A DNA stretch of 64,000 nt. Origin: Cycloclasticus sp. (GTDB taxonomy: Bacteria; Pseudomonadota; Gammaproteobacteria; Methylococcales; Cycloclasticaceae). The stretch's first letter is position 1. The number at the start of each line of letters is the position of its first letter. This document shows, piece after piece, positions 18,154-25,844 of the stretch. The stretch is taken from the NCBI GenBank assembly GCA_002733135.1, contig NVUJ01000003.1, positions 22,018 to 86,017 on the forward strand, written 5' to 3'. Under the pieces are notes generated by a model. It saw nothing but the letters and a program-made list of their open reading frames with translations. It searched no databases and was not told the DNA's origin. Made by a program: the position numbers and the translations under genes.

Positions 18154-21100
18154 ATGGTTATGCAAACTAATACGCAATTTGCTGCAATAAAGTGGATAAA
18201 AAATGAGCTGCAATTGTCTTTGCAACAAGGCAGGTCAATGTTGGAGGCTGTTCAATTAAATTTTGATAACGAAGTTTTAGAAAATTTCGCGTTACTTATT
18301 ACTACGTTAGCCAATAATTTAGAACTGGCGAATGATGAAATAGGGTCAACATTGTGTGTCGAACTTTCTCAGGCTGCAAAATTCATCAGCTCAAATGGCC
18401 AGCAAGAAAATGCTGATACTTCAGTCGCTGATGTTATGCATGGTGTCGTCATTTTAAATGACCACATTGAGAATATATGTCTTGGCTTAAGGGTTGATAC
18501 ACAAGCAATTGGCGATATTATTGATGAACTGCGTGTAAGACAGAGCCAGCCCGAGATTCAAAAATCTCTTTTATATAGCCTAGATTTAACGAATGTTGTC
18601 ACACAACCATCTGCAGACTCAAATGATGAAAAATTACAGTCCAAGGCAGGGGAAATTCGCCCAAATTTTCAACGCAAATTGTTGGAGTGGTTCCAAAATG
18701 AAGATAAAGAAGTAGCATTAGATGACTTAGCTCATATGTCGTTGTCGATTGCAGAATTAACAAGTATTGAATTAATAGAGTTGTATTTCACAGCCAGTGG
18801 ATTTGTTATAGAAGATGTTTTGAACGGGCACTTAGAGGATTCTAAAGATGTGAAAACATTGATTGGCCAAATCGATAAGCAATTAAAGGTGCTTGCAGCA
18901 CACGGTGAGGCTCGTCTAGCGATGGGTATGAGTTTAGGCCTAGTTCGTCAAACTTTGTATTACGTAGCAAAATCCCCTTCGGAAGATAACCGTGTAGTTG
19001 AATTACAAAATAAATTTAGTTTAAAAGAAAGTTTATTGGCTAGTGTGGATGGAGAAAGTTCCATACACTCTATACAGGCGCTGGGGTCGATTGCTACGGC
19101 AGTTAGAGAAGAATTTAAAAATATTAAACATTGGTTACAAGATATTGTTGAGCACGATAAGCCAGCAGCAGAAGAAATTGATCATTTCATCCATTCGGCT
19201 GAAGGCTGGGCTCAAACGTTGGACGTGGTTGGCGAAGAAGAACTTTCTGAAAACATAGCTGATTTTGTTCGTCGACTGGCTTTTTGTATTTATGGGTCAT
19301 CAGAGCCTGAAGAGTCTCAGCTGCTTGAGTTAGCAGGTGATTGGCTTAAGATCGATGAAACATTAATTAATATTGAAAACACAGCTGGAACTACTAAAAA
19401 ATCAGAGGTGGGCGCGGAGGGAAAGGACGAAGATTCAGAGAGTCCGCTCATCGTTTCGACAGCTAATACAATTCTTGATGAACTGTCACAAATAAAAGAC
19501 ATTATTTCTGAAGACATTGAAAATAATAGTAATGATGGTGAGGTTCGTTGGGAAGAGATTCGTCAATTATTGAACCATACACAAGCAGCATGCCATTTTA
19601 TTGAGTTAGAAAAGGCATCTAAATTGATAGCAGATAGCCGCACTTATATTAGTGCCGTTATCGAACGTTCAGATTATCCGATTGTAGATCGAGATGTATC
19701 CTCTATCGCAGACATCGTCTCATCGGTTGAGCTAATCTTAGAAGATGTAGCAAACAACGTATCGCACCAAAACAGATCGCTTTCATTAGCAGAGGAAGCA
19801 TCTGCGTATTTATTGGAAAGAGTTGAATTTATTGAGGCTGGCGTTTTTGAAGAACAAAAATCAGCACCAATTATTACGTTAGCTATTGATAATGTAAAAG
19901 AAATTGATGGAATTGAAGTATCTGATGAGGCGGTTAATGATGCACTTGAGAATTTGAATGAAACGTCTATTGCAAAGGAACATAACCAAGATATTGATGA
20001 AGACGACTTAGAAATATTAGAAATCTTTATTGAAGAAGCAGAAGAAATTAGCGGTGAACTTGTGACAGACTTAGCCAGATGGGCGCAAGAACAAGCTGAT
20101 AAAGAGGCACTAAAAGATGTAAGGCGAGCTTTCCATACTTTAAAAGGAAGTGGCCGTTTAGCCAAAGTAGAATTTCTTGCGGAGACTGCGTGGTCAATAG
20201 AAAACATGCTTAACCGGGTGATGGAAGATGAGCTAAAAGTAAATGATGAAATGATGAGCTTAATTAGCTACTTTGTTACTACGTTGCCAGAATGGGTAAC
20301 GAAGATAAGCGGACAAAGGCCTAGTTTAGATGACATGAGCGAGGTTATTAATGCAGCCAATGCGATGGAAACAGGTGAACAAGCTGATTTATCGTTTATT
20401 CCTACAGAGATTCGAGTTTCAAATGAGCCAGAGTTTGATGCGGAATTGTATGAAATATTTTCCGCTGAGACAGCACTTCATTTAGAAACGGTCGATAAAT
20501 ATATTAAATCACATGAGGGACAGAAAACTACATATGTTAGTGAACCGCTGTTTAGAGCCTTACATACAATTGAAGGTTGTGCGGCAATGTCGCATTTCGA
20601 TGAAATTGAAACATTGACGCATGAGTTAGGTAGTTATGTAAGAGAACTTAATGATAACAAAGCGTTATGTGATGTCGCTGTAATACAACCGATATTGACA
20701 GAGTATGTTCGTTGCACTCAGATACAAATTAGAGCGTTAATTGAATCTACGGTGGATGTACCAGATCATACATCATTATCAGAGATGATTGCGAAGGCAC
20801 ATACTGATTTAACAGCCCAATTAAGCAGACAAAGTGTGATTGAGGCCGAAGAAGAAATAGCTGCGGAAGAAGAGAAAGCGGCAGTAGACAAAGCTCGAGC
20901 CGAGAAAGCTCAAGCCGAGAAAGCTCAAGCCGAGAAAGCTCAGGCTGAGAAAGTGGCAGCAGACAAAGCACAGGCCGAGAGAGCCAGAGCAGACCAAGCC
21001 GCAACCGAGAAAGCTCAAGCCGAGAAAGCTGCAGCAGACAAAGCTCAAGCCGAGAAAGTTGCAGCTGAGAAAGCACAGGCTGAGAAAGCACAGGCTGAGA

Positions 21101-23505
21101 AAGTGGCAGCAGGCAAAGCTCAAGCCGAGAAAGTACAGGCCGAGAAAGTGGCAGCTGACAAAGCCGCTGCAGTCGAGCAAACTGATGTGGATATAGAGAT
21201 GCAAGGCTTCTTTATCGAAGAGGGAGTTGAGCTACTCGAAGAATTAACTACGTTGTTCCAAACTTGGATTAGCAACGTTGAAGATAAATCACCGTTAGAT
21301 AAGGTTTTACATATTCTTCACACACTTAAAGGTAGTTCTTTATTAGTGGGATTAACTGATTTTGGTGGTATAGCTCACGAGATTGAATCATTGTTGGAGA
21401 GTCATGAAGCTAAAAAGATTCCGTATACCGAAGCGGAACTTAATCGCTTACTAAGTGTTTCGGATAACTTATTGGTAGCATTGCAAGATGACACGTTAAG
21501 AGAGAATTCAGCTTATTACGGGTCATTGCTGGAAACTGTTAAACAAAAAGATAATGAGGCGACAGTTAAGGTAGAGCCAGTTAAACAGAAAGAAACAGCC
21601 GTCGTTACAAAACTTCCTGCACGTAAAAAGATTGATCAAAAAGATCAAAAAGCGATAGTCCGAAAATTAAAATCGGTTGCTTCTAATACGGATCAATCTG
21701 TAAAAATATCGAATACGTTACTAGATAGGCTAATTGCTGATGTGGGTGAAGTTAATGTGTCGCAAGGACAGTTATCTCAAAAAAACAAAGCTCGCCAACT
21801 TCAGATACAAGAATTGACGCTTACTATTGACCGTTTACGTCAACAATTGCGGAAGTTAGAAATTGAAACGGAAGCACAGGTGCTATTTAAGGTGGATAAA
21901 GCTGCAGAAGAGACTGGTTTCGACCCCCTTGAACTCGATAGGTACACCCAAGTGCAACAAATTTCACGTTCATTATTAGAAAGTATCTCGGATTTAGAGG
22001 ACATTCGTGAAACATTACAGGCAGCTGATGAGGAAATGTCACTGCTATTGCATAAAGAAAGTCAGTTAACGGATACGTTGTTAGAAGATTTATTGAGAAC
22101 ACGGATGGTCGATTTTTCACGCTTCTCTCCAAGGTTTGAACGTTTGGTAAGGCAGTTGGGTACAGATTTAAACAAACCGGCGAAATTATCAGTCCAAGGC
22201 GGTGAAACAGAGATTGATCGTTTCATTCTTAATGAGCTCCAGGCTTCTATTGAACATATTATAAGAAATGCAATGGCACATGCCGTCGAGACGCCTGAAG
22301 AAAGGGCCAAAGCGAAAAAAGATAAGACAGCGGATATTAACTTACATTTATCAAGAGAGGGCTCGGAAATTCATTTGATAATTTCTGATGATGGCCGTGG
22401 TATTGATACGGAACGGGTAAGGAAAAAAGCAATATCTCTAGGAATGTTACAAGAAAGCGATCAGCTTTCTGATGAAGATTTGGTGCAATATATCCTAAAA
22501 CCAGGATTCTCAACAGCTGATGAAGTTTCAAAACTGTCGGGTCGTGGTATCGGGATGGATATTGTAAATGACACCATTAGAGACATTGGTGGTGCATTAA
22601 CAATTACTAGCACAAAGGGTAAAGGAGCAGCGTTCCACCTTATCTTCCCTTACACAATGGCGATTAATATGGCGCTTATGGTTAAGGCTGGTGGTGTTAC
22701 TTACGCGGTGCCAAATAACTACATAGAAAACGTTGTACGTGTTCCTATAGATTTAATTCGTCAAAATTTAGAGGCAGAAAAACCTGTGTTGGTTCAGGGC
22801 AATAAACAGTACGAGTTACATGAGTTATCTAGATTGTTAGATCCTGGGCAAAGTACAGTTATGTCATCTCAACAGCGCTGGGTTTATGTTGTTTTGATGG
22901 ACTTAAGGCAAGAAAGACATGCGGTTGTAGTAGATCAGTTGATAGGTAATAAAGAGATTGTTGTGAAGCCGTTAAGTCTGCATATGGATCTTATTCCTTG
23001 GTTATCTGGTTCAGCTGTGTCTAGTACGGGCGATGTAACATTAATTTTGGATTTACCAGCGTTAGCAGAAGTCGGTGTTGCAAAAGAAGAGCATGTGGTT
23101 GAAGAGGTTGTCGAAGAAGATTTAGCGCCGTTAGTTATGGTGGTGGATGATTCAATTACCTTTAGAAAAGTGGCTACTAGATTGCTACTACGTGAAGGAT
23201 ATAGAGTGGTCGATGCGCGTGATGGGGTAGAAGCGGTAGAGAAACTTAGTAATGTTACGCCAGATGCCTTCTTATTGGATGTTGAGATGCCCCGAATGGA
23301 TGGTTTTGATTTAGCAAGGCATATTAGGCATACTGACGGAATTGATAATTGCCCAATCGTGATGGTAACGTCTAGAACGGGTGAGAAGCATCAAAACCAC
23401 GCCAAAGAAATCGGTGTTGATGATTATTTTGGTAAACCATTTAACAATAAAGCGTTAATAGAGAGCATCAATAGTTTATTGGAGGTAAGACATGCAGGAG
23501 CATGA
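18154..23505 (+). CDS. chpA: ChpA hybrid chemotaxis histidine kinase (Hpt-HATPase-CheW-REC)
   Basis: This 1783-residue kinase controls type IV pili. The first 600 residues are helical and resemble degenerate Hpt repeats. Hpt domains follow with HTLKGSGR (His661), HTIEGCAAM (His804) and HTLKGSSLL (His1056). Residues 907-1006 are a highly repetitive AQAEK linker. The catalytic part has the N box HIIRNAMAHAVE, G boxes DDGRGID and GRGIGMDIV, then a CheW-like domain and a C-terminal receiver (VDDSITFRK, Asp in LLDVEMPRMDG). AGGA favours initiation at 18160 over the annotated ATG at 18154. There is no pilK or chpB between its neighbours. Confidence 0.94.
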   Translation: MVMQTNTQFAAIKWIKNELQLSLQQGRSMLEAVQLNFDNEVLENFALLITTLANNLELANDEIGSTLCVELSQAAKFISSNGQQENADTSVADVMHGVVILNDHIENICLGLRVDTQAIGDIIDELRVRQSQPEIQKSLLYSLDLTNVVTQPSADSNDEKLQSKAGEIRPNFQRKLLEWFQNEDKEVALDDLAHMSLSIAELTSIELIELYFTASGFVIEDVLNGHLEDSKDVKTLIGQIDKQLKVLAAHGEARLAMGMSLGLVRQTLYYVAKSPSEDNRVVELQNKFSLKESLLASVDGESSIHSIQALGSIATAVREEFKNIKHWLQDIVEHDKPAAEEIDHFIHSAEGWAQTLDVVGEEELSENIADFVRRLAFCIYGSSEPEESQLLELAGDWLKIDETLINIENTAGTTKKSEVGAEGKDEDSESPLIVSTANTILDELSQIKDIISEDIENNSNDGEVRWEEIRQLLNHTQAACHFIELEKASKLIADSRTYISAVIERSDYPIVDRDVSSIADIVSSVELILEDVANNVSHQNRSLSLAEEASAYLLERVEFIEAGVFEEQKSAPIITLAIDNVKEIDGIEVSDEAVNDALENLNETSIAKEHNQDIDEDDLEILEIFIEEAEEISGELVTDLARWAQEQADKEALKDVRRAFHTLKGSGRLAKVEFLAETAWSIENMLNRVMEDELKVNDEMMSLISYFVTTLPEWVTKISGQRPSLDDMSEVINAANAMETGEQADLSFIPTEIRVSNEPEFDAELYEIFSAETALHLETVDKYIKSHEGQKTTYVSEPLFRALHTIEGCAAMSHFDEIETLTHELGSYVRELNDNKALCDVAVIQPILTEYVRCTQIQIRALIESTVDVPDHTSLSEMIAKAHTDLTAQLSRQSVIEAEEEIAAEEEKAAVDKARAEKAQAEKAQAEKAQAEKVAADKAQAERARADQAATEKAQAEKAAADKAQAEKVAAEKAQAEKAQAEKVAAGKAQAEKVQAEKVAADKAAAVEQTDVDIEMQGFFIEEGVELLEELTTLFQTWISNVEDKSPLDKVLHILHTLKGSSLLVGLTDFGGIAHEIESLLESHEAKKIPYTEAELNRLLSVSDNLLVALQDDTLRENSAYYGSLLETVKQKDNEATVKVEPVKQKETAVVTKLPARKKIDQKDQKAIVRKLKSVASNTDQSVKISNTLLDRLIADVGEVNVSQGQLSQKNKARQLQIQELTLTIDRLRQQLRKLEIETEAQVLFKVDKAAEETGFDPLELDRYTQVQQISRSLLESISDLEDIRETLQAADEEMSLLLHKESQLTDTLLEDLLRTRMVDFSRFSPRFERLVRQLGTDLNKPAKLSVQGGETEIDRFILNELQASIEHIIRNAMAHAVETPEERAKAKKDKTADINLHLSREGSEIHLIISDDGRGIDTERVRKKAISLGMLQESDQLSDEDLVQYILKPGFSTADEVSKLSGRGIGMDIVNDTIRDIGGALTITSTKGKGAAFHLIFPYTMAINMALMVKAGGVTYAVPNNYIENVVRVPIDLIRQNLEAEKPVLVQGNKQYELHELSRLLDPGQSTVMSSQQRWVYVVLMDLRQERHAVVVDQLIGNKEIVVKPLSLHMDLIPWLSGSAVSSTGDVTLILDLPALAEVGVAKEEHVVEEVVEEDLAPLVMVVDDSITFRKVATRLLLREGYRVVDARDGVEAVEKLSNVTPDAFLLDVEMPRMDGFDLARHIRHTDGIDNCPIVMVTSRTGEKHQNHAKEIGVDDYFGKPFNNKALIESINSLLEVRHAGA
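20877..21174 (+). repeat. 15-base tandem-type repeats encoding the ChpA AQAEK linker
   Basis: The unit GCTCAAGCCGAGAAA and close variants recur about twenty times inside chpA. They encode AQAEK, VAADK and similar pentads, predicted to form a long charged helix between the second and third clear Hpt domains. Such repeats change copy number easily, so linker length may vary between strains. Confidence 0.9.
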
Positions 23506-23971
23506 AAAAACAATTCGATCAGTTTTGCTACCACTAACAAATGAAAGTGTCTTGTTACCTCACTCCGCTATGATGGAAGTGTTGCCAGAACGTGATATCA
23601 CGCCAGTTGAAAACAGAGCAAAATGGGTGATAGGGGAGGTTATTTGGAACAATAAACCCATTCCACTGGTTGCCATGGAAATGGTTTTTGGCGCAGAAAA
23701 AGTCGAAAAACCGAAACGCTCTAGGATTGTTATTGTGGCCTGCCTGTCAGCAGAAAATGATTACCAATATATAGCTATTAGAACAACGGGCGTACCAAGA
23801 TTAGTCCAATTTAAGGATGAAACGTTAAAGTTGATGAAATTTAATGGGTTAAGTGATGAGTTCATTCAATTTTATGGTGAACTCAACCATCAAATGGTTA
23901 TCATCCCGGATATGAAAAAATTAGAATCTTGCATCGTAGTGAGTCATGTGAAAAAAAAGAAAACTGTATAG
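23492..23971 (+). CDS. chpC: CheW-like protein ChpC
   Basis: This 159-residue protein is encoded with a 14-base overlap with the end of chpA. A divergent CheW domain is visible: VLLPLTNESVLLPHSAMMEVLP, WVIGEVIWNNKPIPLVAMEMVFG, and IIPDMKKLESCI near the C-terminus. ChpC is the second adaptor of the Pil-Chp system and has been proposed to link further receptors to ChpA. It is the last gene of the operon. The next gene converges only 8 bases away, with no visible terminator. Confidence 0.85.
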   Translation: MQEHEKTIRSVLLPLTNESVLLPHSAMMEVLPERDITPVENRAKWVIGEVIWNNKPIPLVAMEMVFGAEKVEKPKRSRIVIVACLSAENDYQYIAIRTTGVPRLVQFKDETLKLMKFNGLSDEFIQFYGELNHQMVIIPDMKKLESCIVVSHVKKKKTV

Positions 23972-23979
23972 GTTGAGGT

Positions 23980-24870
23980 CTAAGCAGTCAATTTCGATTG
24001 AACTTCACGGTATTTCGCAGCAGTTTTTTCCGCGACTTCTTCACTTAATGTAGGTCCTGGGGCAGTCTTATCCCAATCCAACGTTTCTAAGTAATCTCTC
24101 ACTATTTGTTTATCAAAACTTGCGGGGCTCGTACCTACAAGATATTCGTTTGCGTCCCAAAAACGCGATGAATCGGGTGTTAAAACCTCGTCAATTAAAT
24201 GCAGCACACCGTTGTTATCAAGTCCAAATTCGAATTTAGTGTCGGCAATAATTATGTCACGCTCAAGAGCATATTCAGCTGCTTTTTTATAAAGAGTTAG
24301 GCTTATGTCGCGTACTTGTTTGGCTAAGTCTTCGCCTAATAGCTTGATTGTTTGCTCGAAAGAAATGTTTTCGTCGTGGTCACCGACGGCGGCTTTTGTG
24401 GATGGGGTGAAGATTGCTTCAGGTAACTGAGATGCTTGCAGTAAATTGTTTGGTAATTGAATGCCACAGACGTGCCCAGTTTTTTGATAGTCCTTCCAAC
24501 CAGAACCAATCAAATAGCCGCGAACAATAGCTTCAATAGGCAGGGGCTTGAGTTTTTTTACAATAATGCCTCGCTTTTCTAGACGCTCACAATCTTCTTC
24601 ATTATCTAAAACTTGAGACAGGGTAAGAGTGGATAATTGGTTGGGTATGAGGCCAGATAACTTGTTAAACCAGAATTCAGATACTTCATTTAGTACTATG
24701 CCCTTTCCTGGTATGGGGTCGGGTAGAATAACGTCAAATGCAGAAAGCCGATCAGTGGTGACAATTAACATATGTTTATCGTCAATATCGTAGATATCAC
24801 GAACCTTTCCTTTATGAAGAAGTGGTAAGCTTTTTAGGTTGGCGTCGAGTAAAGAAGCTGGAATGGTCAT
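23980..24870 (-). CDS. purC: Phosphoribosylaminoimidazole-succinocarboxamide synthase
   Basis: This 296-residue SAICAR synthetase is the longer form also seen in yeast. The N-terminal ATP site is LLHKGKVRDIYDI. It also has TDRLSAFDVILPDPIPGKG, EAIVRGYLIGSGW and IIADTKFEFG with DEVLTPDSSRFW. It condenses CAIR with aspartate in purine synthesis. It converges on chpC and is divergent from djlA, with 81 bases between the starts. Confidence 0.96.
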   Translation of the reverse strand: MTIPASLLDANLKSLPLLHKGKVRDIYDIDDKHMLIVTTDRLSAFDVILPDPIPGKGIVLNEVSEFWFNKLSGLIPNQLSTLTLSQVLDNEEDCERLEKRGIIVKKLKPLPIEAIVRGYLIGSGWKDYQKTGHVCGIQLPNNLLQASQLPEAIFTPSTKAAVGDHDENISFEQTIKLLGEDLAKQVRDISLTLYKKAAEYALERDIIIADTKFEFGLDNNGVLHLIDEVLTPDSSRFWDANEYLVGTSPASFDKQIVRDYLETLDWDKTAPGPTLSEEVAEKTAAKYREVQSKLTA

Positions 24871-24951
24871 TTGATTGAAAAGGTGGGTTGATTAAAAAGC
24901 TGCTAATGATGTAATTTTATTAACAATTATGCAAGTAAAAGGTGTGAAACG

Positions 24952-25731
24952 ATGAGGTGGACAGGGAAATTATTGGGTGGTGTGTTTGGTTATATGACCT
25001 TTGGGACTTTAGGCGCATTGCTAGGCGTATATATTGGACATAAATTTGATACCGGTTTGGCGCAGAACCCATTCGACCCGGAACGCCAACAACGTACTAA
25101 AAAAGTCTTCTTTAAATCTACGTTTGCCATCATGGGGCATATTGCGAAAGCAGATGGCCAGGTATCGCAAGAAGAAATTCAAATGGCACGACGCGTAATG
25201 GCTCAAATGGAGTTGTCAGCTGAGATGAAGAACGAAGCGATTGCTGAGTTCAACCGTGGTAAAGAACAAGATTTTAATTTAGATGTTGAACTAAATGAGT
25301 TTAAGCAGGCGTGTCAGCGACATAAGAATTTAGTACGGATGTTTATTGAGGTGCAGTTACAAGCGGCATTTGCCGATGGTGTATTGGATGCGGCTGAAGA
25401 TAAAATATTACTGCATATTTGTGGGCGGCTGGGTATTCCACGGTTTGCCTACGAGCAACTCAAAAGAATGCTTGGGGCAAGTCAACGTCGAGGATCACAT
25501 CAGCAAACCCGTTCAACACCAGATGAGGCGTATGAGATTTTAGGCGTAAGCAAATCCTCTACCGATGCCGAAGTTAAAAAGGCGTACCGTCGATTGTTAA
25601 GCCAGCATCACCCTGATAAGCTAGTGTCAAAAGGGCTACCAGACGAGATGATGAAATTAGCAAAGGAAAAAACGCAACAAATAACTGAGGCGTATGACAC
25701 GATTCAAGAGCTTAGAAAGAAGCTTAAATGA
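24952..25731 (+). CDS. djlA: Membrane-anchored DnaJ-like co-chaperone DjlA
   Basis: This 259-residue protein has one N-terminal membrane segment (LLGGVFGYMTFGTLGALLGVYIG), a TerB-like domain at about 55-175 (GHIAKADGQVSQEEI, FADGVLDAAED), and a C-terminal J domain with HPD in SQHHPDKLV. It is expected to stimulate DnaK ATPase at the inner membrane. The overall layout matches DjlA of E. coli (271 residues). Confidence 0.92.
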   Translation: MRWTGKLLGGVFGYMTFGTLGALLGVYIGHKFDTGLAQNPFDPERQQRTKKVFFKSTFAIMGHIAKADGQVSQEEIQMARRVMAQMELSAEMKNEAIAEFNRGKEQDFNLDVELNEFKQACQRHKNLVRMFIEVQLQAAFADGVLDAAEDKILLHICGRLGIPRFAYEQLKRMLGASQRRGSHQQTRSTPDEAYEILGVSKSSTDAEVKKAYRRLLSQHHPDKLVSKGLPDEMMKLAKEKTQQITEAYDTIQELRKKLK

Positions 25732-25790
25732 ATCTAAAAGTTGAGACAGATGGGTTTGGCTTTGAACGTTAGATATAGATGAGATTGGAT

Positions 25791-25844
25791 ATGGATCAGA
25801 ATCAATTGAATTTTATTACTTATATTGGGCATTCAAACGTTTAA
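25791..25844 (+). CDS. 17-codon upstream open reading frame abutting the GGDEF-EAL gene
   Basis: The ATG at 25791 opens a 17-codon frame that ends in TAA directly before the ATG at 25845 and in the same frame. It could be a leader peptide that couples translation of the downstream gene, which lacks its own ribosome binding site, or the residue of a longer N-terminus cut by a nonsense mutation. Coding is unproven. Confidence 0.25.
   Translation: MDQNQLNFITYIGHSNV

Noticed and set aside
20877..21174. CRISPR-like array
   Set aside because: Units are contiguous, in frame and protein-coding, with no unique spacers.
20747..21204. Two long Leu/Ser-rich or Cys-rich frames antisense to chpA
   Set aside because: They are mirror images of the repetitive AQAEK coding sequence; composition is an artefact of the 15-base repeats and there is no ribosome binding site.
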